From NCBI RefSeq assembly GCF_000069225.1, contig NC_010407.1, positions 2,232,001 to 2,296,000 of the forward strand: a stretch of DNA of 64,000 nt. The letters run 5' to 3'. The translations under genes and the position numbers were made by a program. Within the stretch, counting starts at the first letter, position 1. The number at the start of each line of letters is the position of its first letter. The stretch comes from Clavibacter sepedonicus (GTDB taxonomy: Bacteria; Actinomycetota; Actinomycetes; Actinomycetales; Microbacteriaceae). The notes beneath the pieces were generated by a model. The model was not told the origin of the DNA. It searched no databases and worked only from the letters and a program-made list of their open reading frames with translations. Shown one piece after another: positions 17,260 to 25,822 of this stretch.

Positions 17260-18195
17260 ATGATCGTCGCTGAGAACCTGACCAAGCGCTACGGCGCGAA
17301 GACCGCCGTGGACGGCGTGAGCTTCACCGTCCAGCCGGGCATGGTGACCGGATTCCTCGGTCCGAACGGCGCCGGCAAGTCCACCACGATGCGCATGATC
17401 GTCGGGCTCGACACCCCCACGTCCGGCTCGGTGACCGTCAACGGCCGCCGCTACCGCAACCTCCAGGCCCCGCTCCACGAGGTCGGCGCGCTCCTCGACG
17501 CCAAGGCGGTGCACACCGGCCGGAGCGCCTACAACCACCTGCTCGCCATGGCGGCCACGCACGGGATCCCGCGGACCCGCGTCGACGAGGTCATCGAGAT
17601 GACGGGCCTGCAGCCCGTCGCCAAGAAGCGCGTCGGCGGGTTCTCGCTCGGCATGGGCCAGCGCCTCGGCATCGCCGTCGCGCTCCTCGGCGACCCGCGC
17701 ACGCTGATCCTCGACGAGCCCGTGAACGGCCTCGACCCCGAGGGCGTCATGTGGGTGCGCAACATCACCCGCTACCTGGCCGGACAGGGACGCACCGTGC
17801 TCCTCTCCTCGCACCTCATGAGCGAGATGGCGCAGACAGCCGACCACCTCATCGTCCTCGGGCGCGGTCGCGTGCTCGCCGACGCTCCCGTCGCCGCGGT
17901 CGTCGCGGGAGCCACGAGCGGCCTCGTCCGCGTCCGCTCCCCGCACGCCGACCGGCTCGGCCAGGCGGTTGCGCGACCCGAGGTCGTGGTCACCAGCGTC
18001 GAGCGCGACGTGATCGAGATCACGGGGCTGACGGCCGCGCAGGTCGGCGACGCGGCGATGTCCGCCGGGGTCGTCCTGCACGAGCTCACGCCCGTCACCG
18101 CGTCCCTCGAGGACGCCTACCTGTCGCTCACGCAGGGCGACGTCGAGTACCACAGCGCCGCAGTCGGCACGACCGAGCAGGAGATCGCACGATGA
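17260..18195 (+). CDS. ABC transporter ATPase (DrrA/BcrA type)
   Basis: A 311-residue ATPase with Walker A GPNGAGKSTTMRM, signature FSLGMGQRLGIAVAL, and Walker B TLILDEPVNGLDPEG. The ~80-residue C-terminal part is the small domain seen in drug- and peptide-resistance ABC-2 exporters. ATG 17260 follows GAGGAGGCAGCGCGC and is preceded by a TAACGTTG-containing region that may hold the promoter. The next three genes (permease, histidine kinase, response regulator) are co-directional with overlaps or a short gap, so this is a self-regulated exporter unit, plausibly for an antimicrobial. Confidence 0.9.
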   Translation: MIVAENLTKRYGAKTAVDGVSFTVQPGMVTGFLGPNGAGKSTTMRMIVGLDTPTSGSVTVNGRRYRNLQAPLHEVGALLDAKAVHTGRSAYNHLLAMAATHGIPRTRVDEVIEMTGLQPVAKKRVGGFSLGMGQRLGIAVALLGDPRTLILDEPVNGLDPEGVMWVRNITRYLAGQGRTVLLSSHLMSEMAQTADHLIVLGRGRVLADAPVAAVVAGATSGLVRVRSPHADRLGQAVARPEVVVTSVERDVIEITGLTAAQVGDAAMSAGVVLHELTPVTASLEDAYLSLTQGDVEYHSAAVGTTEQEIAR

Positions 18196-19031
18196 CCGCC
18201 ACCAGCACGACCTACGCGCCCGCACCGGTGACGACGGGCCGGCCCACGCTCCCCCGCCTCATGCGCTCCGAGTGGATCAAGCTGCGGACGCTGCGCTCCA
18301 CCGTCTGGTGCTTCGCGCTCGTCTTCCTCCTGCTCGCCGGCTTCTCCGCGCTCTTCACGCCCTTCGTCGTGGACCAGCTGCGGGATCAGCTCTCCCTCCC
18401 CGGTGTCCCCGCATCCGACCTGCTGATCCAGGTGGGCCTCAGCGGAGTGACCCTGGCGATGCTCGTGGCGGGCGTGCTCGGGGTGCTGGTCATCAGCGGC
18501 GAGTACTCGACCGGCATGATCCGCTCGTCCTTCAGCGCGGCGCCCCGTCGGCTCGACGTGATCGCCGCGAAGGCGATCGTCTACACGGTCGTCACGTTCG
18601 TCGTGACCGCCGTCGCGGTGGCCGCCGCGCTCCTCATCGCCCGCGGGTACTTCGCGTCGGCGGGCGCGGAGGTCGACGTGCTCGACGGCGACTTCCTGCT
18701 CGCGGCCCTCGGCGGCGTGCTCTTCGTCGTGCTCATCGGCCTGATGGGCTTCGGCTTCGGCCTGCTGCTGCGCAACGGCGCGGCGGGGATCGGCGCCCTC
18801 GTCGGCCTCGTGCTCGTCGTCCCCATCGTCGGCCAGCTGCTCGGCGGCGTTCTCGACTGGGTCGCGGACCTCGCGCCGTACTTCCCGCTCAGCGCCGGCA
18901 ACCGGCTCTACAGCACCGCCACCGGGGCGCCCGGCGAGCTCGAGTTCTGGCAGGCGCTGCTCGTCATGGTCGCGTGGGTCGCCGTGATCCTCGTGCCCGC
19001 GCTGATCCTCGCCAAGAAGCGGGACGCCTGA
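18192..19031 (+). CDS. ABC-2 type transporter permease
   Basis: A 279-residue integral membrane protein with six predicted helices. A short N-terminus leads into LMRSEWIKLRTLRSTVWCF, the typical entry of ABC-2 exporters, and YSTGMIRSSFSAAPRR is the usual coupling-loop region. ATGA overlap (18192) with the ATPase gene. Together they form an exporter; the linked two-component system suggests induction by an extracellular compound or envelope stress. Confidence 0.88.
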   Translation: MTATSTTYAPAPVTTGRPTLPRLMRSEWIKLRTLRSTVWCFALVFLLLAGFSALFTPFVVDQLRDQLSLPGVPASDLLIQVGLSGVTLAMLVAGVLGVLVISGEYSTGMIRSSFSAAPRRLDVIAAKAIVYTVVTFVVTAVAVAAALLIARGYFASAGAEVDVLDGDFLLAALGGVLFVVLIGLMGFGFGLLLRNGAAGIGALVGLVLVVPIVGQLLGGVLDWVADLAPYFPLSAGNRLYSTATGAPGELEFWQALLVMVAWVAVILVPALILAKKRDA

Positions 19032-19126
19032 TCGACGCGGGCGGGAGGGCGCCGTCGGGCGCGGCGGACACCGCCGCGCCCGACGGCGTCCGCCTGCCCA
19101 CCCCACCCGGCGCGGTCCGGGGGTGG

Positions 19127-20368
19127 ATGGCGCGGCATCCGCGGGTCGTCGACGGCGCCATCGCGATCGCCTACACGCTGCTGTCGGTGAGCGCCGCCCC
19201 CGTGGTGGGCAGCCGATCCTCCACCATCCCCGGGGGCGTGGCGCTGGCGGTGCTCAGCATCCTGACAGGCGTGGCGCTCATGTTCCGGCGCAGCCGACCC
19301 GTGGCCGTCCTGGCCGTCACGGGTGCCGCGGCCGCCGCGGCGGCGCTCGTGTCCGGGAGGTTCGACGGCGGGGCCATCCCCATCGCGCTCTACGCGCTGG
19401 CCGTCTACGGGTCGTCCCGGCGTGCGTGGATCGGGTTCGGGGGCGTGGCCGTCGTCATCGCGGCCGTCACGCCGGCGACAGCCGGCGAGGGTCCCCTCGC
19501 CCTGTCGATCGCGACCATGCTGCTGGTGAACCTGATCCTCCCGCTCATCGCGACGCTCATCGGCACCAACGTGGGCGGACGCAAGCGGTACGTCGAGGCG
19601 CTGCGTGACCTCGCGGTGCAGCTCGCCCGGGAACGCGACCAGCAGGCGCGGCTCGCCACGGCGGCGGAGCGGACGCGGATCGCGCGGGAGATCCACGACA
19701 TCGTCGCCCACGGGATCACCGTGATGGTGACCCTCGCCGACGGGGCGGCCGCGAGCGCCGTCGCCCGGCCGGAGCTCGCGCGCGACGCGATGCGCGAGGT
19801 CGCCGAGACCGGTCGCACGTCCCTCTCGGAGATGCGCCGGATGCTGGGCGTCCTCGCCGAGGAGCCCGGCGCGGGCGACGCCGCCCCGCCGTCGCTCCGC
19901 GCGCCCCAGCCCGGGCACGCCGACCTCGCCGCCCTCGTCGACTCCTTCCGCTCCACCGGCCTCCCGGTGCGCTTCACCAGCACGGGCGCGCCGCCCGACG
20001 ACCCGGGGCGCCAGCTGGCCGTCTTCCGCGTCGTGCAGGAGTCCCTGACCAACGTGCTCCGCTACGCGCCGAACGCCGACCGGGTCGAGGTGCGGGTCGA
20101 CCACCGGCCGGAGGAGATCACCGTCGAGGTGACCGACGACGACCTCACGGGACCCGTCGTGCCACCCGTCCCCGGCAGCGGGCGCGGCCTCGTGGGCGTC
20201 GCGGAGCGCATGGCCGTATACGGCGGCACCGCCACCGCCGGGCGCCGTGAGACGGGCGGCTGGCGCGTGCTGGCCACCATGCCCAGCGGGCTCCACGACG
20301 TCCGGCCGGGCGACGTGTCCCGGACCGCCGACCCGACCGACAGCCCCCGCGTCCAGGAGGACCGTTGA
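19127..20368 (+). CDS. sensor histidine kinase (HisKA_3/DesK type)
   Basis: A 413-residue kinase. ATG 19127 is the first usual start after the permease stop. About four to five membrane helices occupy residues ~10-150, then a HisKA_3 dimerisation domain with the phospho-acceptor in REIHDIVAHGITVMV (His about 190) and an HATPase_c domain with VVQESLTNVLRYAP (N-box) and GSGRGLVGVAERMAVYGG (G-box). This is the NarX/DesK class that pairs with NarL-type regulators. Its TGA overlaps the TTG start of the regulator gene. Confidence 0.88.
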   Translation: MARHPRVVDGAIAIAYTLLSVSAAPVVGSRSSTIPGGVALAVLSILTGVALMFRRSRPVAVLAVTGAAAAAAALVSGRFDGGAIPIALYALAVYGSSRRAWIGFGGVAVVIAAVTPATAGEGPLALSIATMLLVNLILPLIATLIGTNVGGRKRYVEALRDLAVQLARERDQQARLATAAERTRIAREIHDIVAHGITVMVTLADGAAASAVARPELARDAMREVAETGRTSLSEMRRMLGVLAEEPGAGDAAPPSLRAPQPGHADLAALVDSFRSTGLPVRFTSTGAPPDDPGRQLAVFRVVQESLTNVLRYAPNADRVEVRVDHRPEEITVEVTDDDLTGPVVPPVPGSGRGLVGVAERMAVYGGTATAGRRETGGWRVLATMPSGLHDVRPGDVSRTADPTDSPRVQEDR

Positions 20369-21063
20369 CCGACACCAGCTCCCCCGTCCGCGTCCTGATC
20401 GTGGACGACCAGGCGCTCGTCCGCATGGGCTTCCGCATGGTGCTCGACGCCGAACCCGGGATCGAGGTGGTCGGCGAGGCAGCCGACGGCCGCGCGGCCG
20501 TGCAGCGCACGGGCGAGCTCGCCCCGGACATCGTGCTCATGGACGTCCGCATGCCCGGCATGGACGGGATCGACGCCACGGCCGAGATCGTCGCCCGGCA
20601 CCCGGCGACGCGCGTCATCGTGCTCACCACGTTCGACCTCGACGAGTACGCGTTCGCCGGGCTCCGCGCGGGTGCCAGCGGCTTCCTCGTGAAGGACACG
20701 CGGCCCGAGCACCTGATGGAGGCGATCCGCGCGGTGGCCGACGGCGACGCCGCCATATCGCCACGGGTGACGCGCCGCATGATCGAGCTGCTCGGCCCGA
20801 CGATGCCCGCGACCGGCGGCGCGGCCGGGACCGGCGAGGGCGCGGCCGACCCGCGCCTGCGTCCCCTCACCGCGCGCGAGCTGGAGGTGCTCACGGCGCT
20901 GGCCGAGGGGCTCACCAACCAGGAGATCGCGGGACGCCTGTTCCTGTCGGAGTCGACGGTGAAGACGCACGTCGGCCGGGTGCTGGCGAAGCTCGAGGTG
21001 CGGGACCGCGTCCAGGCGGTGATCCTCGCGTACGACTGCGGGCTCGTGCGGCCCGGTGCGTGA
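20365..21063 (+). CDS. NarL/FixJ-family response regulator
   Basis: A 232-residue regulator with receiver domain (VLIVDDQ, phospho-acceptor Asp60 in IVLMDVRMPG, Lys in LVKDTRPE) and a C-terminal LuxR-type helix-turn-helix (LTARELEVLTALAEGLTNQE, then STVKTHVGRVLAKL). The TTG start (20365) overlaps the kinase stop and has AGGAGG upstream. It should be phosphorylated by the adjacent kinase and control the exporter genes in front of it. Confidence 0.92.
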   Translation: MTDTSSPVRVLIVDDQALVRMGFRMVLDAEPGIEVVGEAADGRAAVQRTGELAPDIVLMDVRMPGMDGIDATAEIVARHPATRVIVLTTFDLDEYAFAGLRAGASGFLVKDTRPEHLMEAIRAVADGDAAISPRVTRRMIELLGPTMPATGGAAGTGEGAADPRLRPLTARELEVLTALAEGLTNQEIAGRLFLSESTVKTHVGRVLAKLEVRDRVQAVILAYDCGLVRPGA

Positions 21064-21166
21064 CGGCCGGGCGCATGACGGCCTGCCCTCGGGGTCGCCG
21101 ACGGCCCGCGCGGCAGGAGAGGATGGACGCCTCGGCCGCTCGCCGGGACGACCCCACAGGAGCGCG

Positions 21167-21541
21167 ATGACCACCACCGCCGCGGACGCGCACGCCCCGC
21201 GCCTCCTGCCCGCCGCGCGACGGGCCGCCGACCCGCCCGCCGGCGATCCCGGGTCCGGCACGAGCACGGGATCCGACACGAGCCTCCTCGAGCGCGCGTC
21301 GACGCCGCCGGTGTGGAGCTGCGTGGTCTGGAACGACCCCGTCAACCTCATGACCTACGTCTCGTACGTGTTCCGCAGCTACTTCGGCTTCACCCGCGAA
21401 CGCGCCGACGAGCTGATGCTCCGCGTGCACGAGGACGGCCGGGCGGTGGTCGCGACGGGCATCCGCGAAGAGATCGAGCGGCACGTGCTCGCGATGCACG
21501 GCTTCGGCCTCTGGGCGACGCTCGAGCGGGTGGACACGTGA
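21167..21541 (+). CDS. clpS: ATP-dependent Clp protease adaptor ClpS
   Basis: A 124-residue protein. The ClpS core begins at WSCVVWNDPVNLMTYVSYVF, with conserved Asn-Asp-Pro and Met contacts for N-degron binding, and ends with EEIERHVLAMHGFGLWATLE. Residues 1-48 are a long, low-complexity N-terminal tail, typical in length for actinobacterial ClpS. The protein delivers N-end-rule substrates to ClpA/ClpC. ATG 21167 is preceded by ACAGGAGCGCG. The stop overlaps the GTG of the DUF2017 gene, a common actinobacterial pair. Confidence 0.95.
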   Translation: MTTTAADAHAPRLLPAARRAADPPAGDPGSGTSTGSDTSLLERASTPPVWSCVVWNDPVNLMTYVSYVFRSYFGFTRERADELMLRVHEDGRAVVATGIREEIERHVLAMHGFGLWATLERVDT

Positions 21542-22053
21542 GGGCCTTCCGCGCGCGCCCTGACGGCACGGTCGCCGCGCACCTCGAGCCGCACGAGGTC
21601 GCGATGCTGCGCGGCCTCCTCGGCGAGCTCAGCGGGATCCTCGAGGAGGGCACCGCGACCGGCGGCGCGACCGACGGGGCCGCCCCCTCCCCCGTCGTCG
21701 AGCGCCTGCTGCCCCAAGCATACCCGGACGACGCCGAGGCCTCCGCCGAGTTCCGGCGGTTCACGGCGTCCGACCTCACCGAGGCGAAGGCCGCGAACGC
21801 GAGCACGGTCGAGGCGACGCTGGCGGAGGCCGACGCGCGCGGTGCCGGCCGACGCGGGCTGCTCGTGGTGCTGGATCCGACGGGCGCGCAGGCCTGGCTC
21901 CGCACGCTCAACGACCTCCGCCTCGCGATCTCGGTGCCGCTGCGCATCGACGAGGCCGAGGGCTGGCGCGATCGCGCCCCATCGGAGAGCGCGAGCCTGT
22001 ACGACTGGCTGACCTTCGCGCAGGGGTCGCTCATCGAGGCCGTCGACCGCTGA
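21538..22053 (+). CDS. DUF2017 family protein
   Basis: A 171-residue soluble protein starting with GTG in a GTGA overlap with clpS. It begins MRAFRARPDGTVAAHLEPHEVAMLRGLLGEL-like (helix-rich) and contains YPDDAEASAEFRRFTASDL and a C-terminal YDWLTFAQGSLIEAV block, all typical of DUF2017. The family almost always follows clpS in actinobacteria, which suggests a role in the Clp pathway, but no activity is known to me. Confidence 0.85.
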   Translation: MRAFRARPDGTVAAHLEPHEVAMLRGLLGELSGILEEGTATGGATDGAAPSPVVERLLPQAYPDDAEASAEFRRFTASDLTEAKAANASTVEATLAEADARGAGRRGLLVVLDPTGAQAWLRTLNDLRLAISVPLRIDEAEGWRDRAPSESASLYDWLTFAQGSLIEAVDR

Positions 22054-22166
22054 GCATCGGCCCGCACCTCCCGCTGGCCGGCTCGGCGGCGGGCGCCGGC
22101 GAGCATGATGGAGGGGACCCGCGGATCAGCCGGCCCGCCGGGTCCCGTCCGCAGGAGAGGAGCAGC

Positions 22167-23180
22167 ATGCGCGTCGTCGTCATCGGAGCCACCGGGAACC
22201 TGGGTACCGGGGTCCTGCGCCGCCTCCACGCCGCGGGGGCCGAGATCGTGGGCGTCGCCCGGCGCATGCCCGACGCCTCGCTCGAGCCGTACTCCGAGGT
22301 CACCTGGCGCCTCGCCGACATCGGCGCGGCGGGCGCGGTCTCCGGGCTCGCGGCGACCATGCGGGGTGCCGACGCGGTGATCCACCTCGGGTGGGCGCTG
22401 CAGCCGAACCACCGCGAGCGCGTGATGCACCGCACCAACGTCATCGGCACGGCGCACGTGCTCGAGGCCGTCGCGCAGGCGGGAGTGCCCCAGGTGGTCG
22501 TCGCGTCGTCGGTCGGCGCGTACAGCGCGGCGGCGAAGGACCGGCCGCGCGACGAGACCTGGCCCACGGGAGGGATCCACACCTCCCACTACTCCCGGCA
22601 CAAGGCCGAGAACGAGCGCGCGATGGACGCGTTCGACGAGGCCCACCCCGGGATCGTGGTGACGCGCATGCGGCCCGGGCTCGTGATGCACGACGAGGCG
22701 GCGGCGGAGATCGCCGGGCTCTTCCTCGGGCGGTGGATCCCCACGCGCTGGCTGGGCCTCGCCACCCGCACCCCGGTACTGCCGCTCCCCCGCGAGCTGG
22801 TGTCGCAGGTGGTGCACAACGAGGACGTCGCGGACGCGTTCTGGCGCGCGGTGGAGCGGCGGGCGCCGGGCGCGTTCAACGTGGCGGCGGATCCGGTCGT
22901 CGACCCCGCGCTCGTCGGCCGGCTGCTCGACGCACGCGTCGTGACGGTGCCGCTGCCGGCGCTCCGCGCGCTCGTGTCGGCCAGCTGGCGGCTGCGCGTG
23001 CAGCGGACGGATCCGGGCTGGATCGACATCGCCGCGAACGTGCCCGTCATGTCGACGGCCCGCGCCCGCGAGGTGCTGGGCTGGGTCCCGACGCACACGG
23101 CGGAGGAGGTGCTGGTCGAGTTCGGCCGCGCCTTCGTGCACCGCACCGGGCGCGAGGGCTCGGCGCCGCTCGCCGGATGA
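22167..23180 (+). CDS. NAD(P)-dependent epimerase/dehydratase family protein
   Basis: A 337-residue extended short-chain dehydrogenase. VVVIGATGNLGTGVL is the Rossmann glycine motif (GxxGxxG), and the catalytic Tyr-Lys pair lies in TSHYSRHKAENE. VRMRPGLVM-like and NVAADPVVD segments follow as in NAD-dependent sugar epimerases and NAD(P)-binding redox enzymes. Substrate unknown. GGAGAGGAG lies upstream. It overlaps the next gene by 4 bases. Confidence 0.85.
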   Translation: MRVVVIGATGNLGTGVLRRLHAAGAEIVGVARRMPDASLEPYSEVTWRLADIGAAGAVSGLAATMRGADAVIHLGWALQPNHRERVMHRTNVIGTAHVLEAVAQAGVPQVVVASSVGAYSAAAKDRPRDETWPTGGIHTSHYSRHKAENERAMDAFDEAHPGIVVTRMRPGLVMHDEAAAEIAGLFLGRWIPTRWLGLATRTPVLPLPRELVSQVVHNEDVADAFWRAVERRAPGAFNVAADPVVDPALVGRLLDARVVTVPLPALRALVSASWRLRVQRTDPGWIDIAANVPVMSTARAREVLGWVPTHTAEEVLVEFGRAFVHRTGREGSAPLAG

Positions 23181-23806
23181 CCGAGGACGCCGACTTCGTC
23201 GCGGCGGCGCTCGAGCGGGAGGGGGCGTGGTACCGCGCCGAGGCGGAGCGGGAGCGGCTGCGCTCCGACCTGGACTTCGTGGGGGCGTCGGTCGGCGCCG
23301 TGCGCGGGACGGTGCGCGACCTCGGGCGGCGCCGGCCCGGGATGACCCGCGACGAGGCGGTGGCGCTCGCGTCCGAGCTCTGGCGCTCCCGCGTCTACGA
23401 GCGTCGCCTCGCCGCCGTCGTGCTGCTGCAGGAGCACGTCGACGGGCTCGACAACGGCGACCTCACCCGCATCGAGGGCTTCGTGCGGGACGCGCGGCTG
23501 CGGGCTCTCGTGGATCCGCTCGCCCTCGACGTCATCGGCCCGCTCGTCGAGCGGCTGTCCGGCGTCGCGCGCACCCGGGCCGACCAGGCGCTGGACCGAT
23601 GGGCCGGCGAGCAGGACGTGTGGCTGCGCCGAGCCGCCCTGCTCGCGTCGACGCGTCCGCTCCGCGCCGGCGGCGGCGACTGGGACGCCTTCCTCCGCCG
23701 CACCCGCACCGCCGAGGCCGCACCCCGGGGCGCGCACGACGTGGTGCGCGAGGCGGTCGAGCGGGTGCGGGAGGTCGTGCGCGAGACGCGACCTGACCTC
23801 GCCTGA
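23177..23806 (+). CDS. AlkD-like DNA alkylation repair protein
   Basis: A 209-residue all-helical protein. LASELWRSRVYERRLAAVVLLQEH resembles the HEAT-like repeats of AlkD/AlkC DNA glycosylases, and VDPLALDVIGPLVERL, ALDRWAGEQDVWLRRAALLAST continue them (the WxRRAA motif is a hallmark). Shorter than many AlkD proteins but complete. The ATG overlaps the epimerase stop. Assignment rests on fold-level motifs only. Confidence 0.7.
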   Translation: MTEDADFVAAALEREGAWYRAEAERERLRSDLDFVGASVGAVRGTVRDLGRRRPGMTRDEAVALASELWRSRVYERRLAAVVLLQEHVDGLDNGDLTRIEGFVRDARLRALVDPLALDVIGPLVERLSGVARTRADQALDRWAGEQDVWLRRAALLASTRPLRAGGGDWDAFLRRTRTAEAAPRGAHDVVREAVERVREVVRETRPDLA

Positions 23807-23837
23807 CGCCTCCCCCGCCCGCGGGTACGTTCATGGC

Positions 23838-24752
23838 ATGACCTTCGACGACGACGCCCGCATCGACAGCAGCAAGGTCACGCGACGCCGCGGCGGCCGG
23901 GGACGGACGACCGGCATCGCGGCCGGCGGCGGCGGGCTCCTGGTGGTGGTCGCGGTGATCCTCGTGCAGCAGTTCACGGGCGTCGACCTGTCGCAGATCG
24001 TCGGCGGCGGAGCGGGCGGCACGGGAGCCGGCGGATCCTCGCAGGAGCAGGACGAGGCGATCGAGGGCTGCACGACCGGCGCGGAGGCCAACGCGAGCGT
24101 CGAGTGCCGCATGGCGGGCGCGGCCGACTCGCTCGACACGTACTGGACGACCGCCGCGACGGAGGTCGGCATCGCCGACTACGCGAGCCCCGGCTTCTCG
24201 CTGTTCGACGCCGCGACGAGCACCGGCTGCGGCGAGGCGACGAGCGCCACCGGCCCGTTCTACTGCCCGCCGGACCGACGCCTCTTCGTCGACACGACGT
24301 TCTTCGACGAGCTGCGCACGCGCTTCGGCGCCTCGGGCGGTCCGCTCGCGCAGATGTACGTGGTGGGCCACGAGTGGGGCCACCACATCCAGCAGCTGTC
24401 GGGCGCGTTCGACCGCGCCGACCGCAGCGGCACGGGGCCGGACTCCGACTCCGTGCGGCTCGAGGTGCAGGCCGACTGCGACGCCGGCGCCTGGGTCGGC
24501 GCCGCATCGGAGGTGCGCGACGACACCGGCCGCGCCTTCCTCGAGCCGGTCACCCCGGCCGAGGTGGCCGACGCGCTCGACGCCGCGGCCGCCGTCGGCG
24601 ACGACCGCATCCAGGCGCAGGCGGGCGGCGGGGTGGACCCGGACACCTGGACCCACGGATCCGCGGAGCAGCGCCAGCGGTGGTTCGAGGCCGGCCGCGC
24701 GGGCGGGCCCACGTCGTGCGACACGTTCGCGGTGCCCGGCAGCGCGCTCTAG
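23838..24752 (+). CDS. neutral zinc metallopeptidase family protein (YpfJ-like)
   Basis: A 304-residue protein with a short cytosolic N-terminus, one membrane helix (about residues 30-52) and an extracellular domain. The zinc site HEWGHHIQ is at about residues 178-185, with LEVQADCDAGAW giving the third ligand. Conserved GPFYCPPDRRLFVDT and VDPDTWTHGSAEQRQRWFEAG match the YpfJ/PF04228 family. The stop TAG lies in a CTAG that is duplicated around IS copy 1; the protein is intact. Confidence 0.88.
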   Translation: MTFDDDARIDSSKVTRRRGGRGRTTGIAAGGGGLLVVVAVILVQQFTGVDLSQIVGGGAGGTGAGGSSQEQDEAIEGCTTGAEANASVECRMAGAADSLDTYWTTAATEVGIADYASPGFSLFDAATSTGCGEATSATGPFYCPPDRRLFVDTTFFDELRTRFGASGGPLAQMYVVGHEWGHHIQQLSGAFDRADRSGTGPDSDSVRLEVQADCDAGAWVGAASEVRDDTGRAFLEPVTPAEVADALDAAAAVGDDRIQAQAGGGVDPDTWTHGSAEQRQRWFEAGRAGGPTSCDTFAVPGSAL

Positions 24753-24762
24753 TTGTACTGGG

Positions 24763-25725
24763 TCATGACGTTGGTGACACTCGGGCCGCGGGCGTGAGCC
24801 CGTGGCTTGAGTGGATTCGTTCAGTGTTGTAGTGCTCGATGAAGGGGTCAAGCGCGTCGGCCCGGTGTTGGTTGCTGGTGAAGGGTTGCCGGTAGGCCCA
24901 CTCGGTCGCGAGGGTCCGGTTGAAGCGCTCGACCTTGCCGTTCTGCCAGGGGCAGTGCGGGCGGATGAACTTCTGCCGCGCGCCCAGGTCCTGGACGGCG
25001 TTCTTGAACACGGTCGAGTGCCGGTAGGCGAACGCGTTGTCCGTGATGACCCGCTCGATCCGGGTGATCCCATGCCCGGCGAAGTACGCCGCTGCGCGGG
25101 TCAGGAACCCGGCCGCGGTCGCGCCTTTCTCATCGGGATGGATCTCCGCGTAGGCGAGACGGGTGTGGTCATCGACCGCGGCATGGACGTAATCGAACCC
25201 GATCCCGCGGCCGCGGACCTGCTCGCTGCGCCCGTGGACCCGCCAGCCGCCTCCGTCCGGGATCCTCCCGAGCTTCTTCACGTCCACGTGGATCAGATCA
25301 CCCGGATGCTCGTGCTCATACCGGTGCGCCGTTGACCGGGATGCCCGGATCACGGCCCCGGTGACGGGGTCCAACCATGCCAACGGCGGCGCCCCGTGCC
25401 GGCGCAGGATGCGGGAGATCGTACGGGATGGAACACCTGTCACCGGCGCCAGCCGCGCAGGACCCGCCCGCAACTGGGCCCGCGCTTCCAGCACGGCCCG
25501 TTCCCGCTCCGGGCTCGTTCGCCTCGGTACTGACCGGGGCCGCGATGACCGATCCGTCAGCCCTCGCAGCCCCTCGGCACGGAACCGGTTCACCCATCGA
25601 TGCGCGCACTGCCGCGACACCCCCAGCTCCCGCGCGACGTGCGCGACCGGCCGACGATCCTCCACCACCCGCCGCACGAGGAGAACCCTCCCGTGAACCG
25701 TCAGACGAGCATTACCGTGGGACAT
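24763..25725 (-). CDS. IS481-family transposase
   Basis: A 320-residue DDE transposase. An N-terminal helix-turn-helix (VAHVARELGVSRQCAHRWVN, residues ~27-46) and second helical domain bind the ends. The catalytic residues are Asp148 (HVDVKKLG), Asp229 (ITDNAF) and Glu266 (GKVERFNR), 36 residues apart as expected. The stop codon lies inside the left inverted repeat. Relative to the other copies this one has His218 and Val239 (Arg and Ala in both others). The start has AGGAGG at ideal spacing, buried in a hairpin. Confidence 0.95.
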   Translation of the reverse strand: MSHGNARLTVHGRVLLVRRVVEDRRPVAHVARELGVSRQCAHRWVNRFRAEGLRGLTDRSSRPRSVPRRTSPERERAVLEARAQLRAGPARLAPVTGVPSRTISRILRRHGAPPLAWLDPVTGAVIRASRSTAHRYEHEHPGDLIHVDVKKLGRIPDGGGWRVHGRSEQVRGRGIGFDYVHAAVDDHTRLAYAEIHPDEKGATAAGFLTRAAAYFAGHGITRIERVITDNAFAYRHSTVFKNAVQDLGARQKFIRPHCPWQNGKVERFNRTLATEWAYRQPFTSNQHRADALDPFIEHYNTERIHSSHGLTPAARVSPTS

Positions 25726-25726
25726 C

Positions 25727-25779
25727 GAGGCCTCCTGGCGATGGTTGAACTGAACAGCTCCATCAAGCCAGGAGGCCTC
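25727..25779 (-). promoter_or_regulatory. hairpin covering the transposase ribosome binding site (copy 1)
   Basis: GAGGCCTCCTGGC (25727-25739) and its exact complement (25767-25779) form a 13-bp stem, extended by GATGG/CCATC around a 15-base loop. On the minus strand the inner arm contains the Shine-Dalgarno AGGAGG just before the transposase ATG. A transcript entering from the upstream gene would contain both arms and hide the ribosome site. Confidence 0.7.
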
Positions 25780-25822
25780 TTCACACGCCCCGAAGTGTCA
25801 CCAACGTCATGGCCGAGTACAC

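Larger units (their letters stand above)
24753..25822 (-). mobile_element. IS481-family insertion sequence, copy 1
   Basis: A complete element of 1,070 bp counted from the duplicated CTAG (24749-24752 and 25823-25826), or 1,068 bp between the TGTACT termini. The ends are 28-bp imperfect inverted repeats: both read TGTACT, differ at a few positions, then share CATGACGTTGGTGACACT. It carries one transposase gene on the minus strand. The outermost bases differ (T left, C right). Two other copies (51200-52269, 60322-61391) are nearly identical. Length, family and CTAG target recall IS1121 of Clavibacter, from memory only. Confidence 0.93.

Noticed and set aside
25316..25748. Extra small frames within the IS, on both strands
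   Set aside because: They lack motifs, overlap the complete 320-residue transposase and occur only because of GC bias. A programmed frameshift is not needed, since the transposase is one frame.
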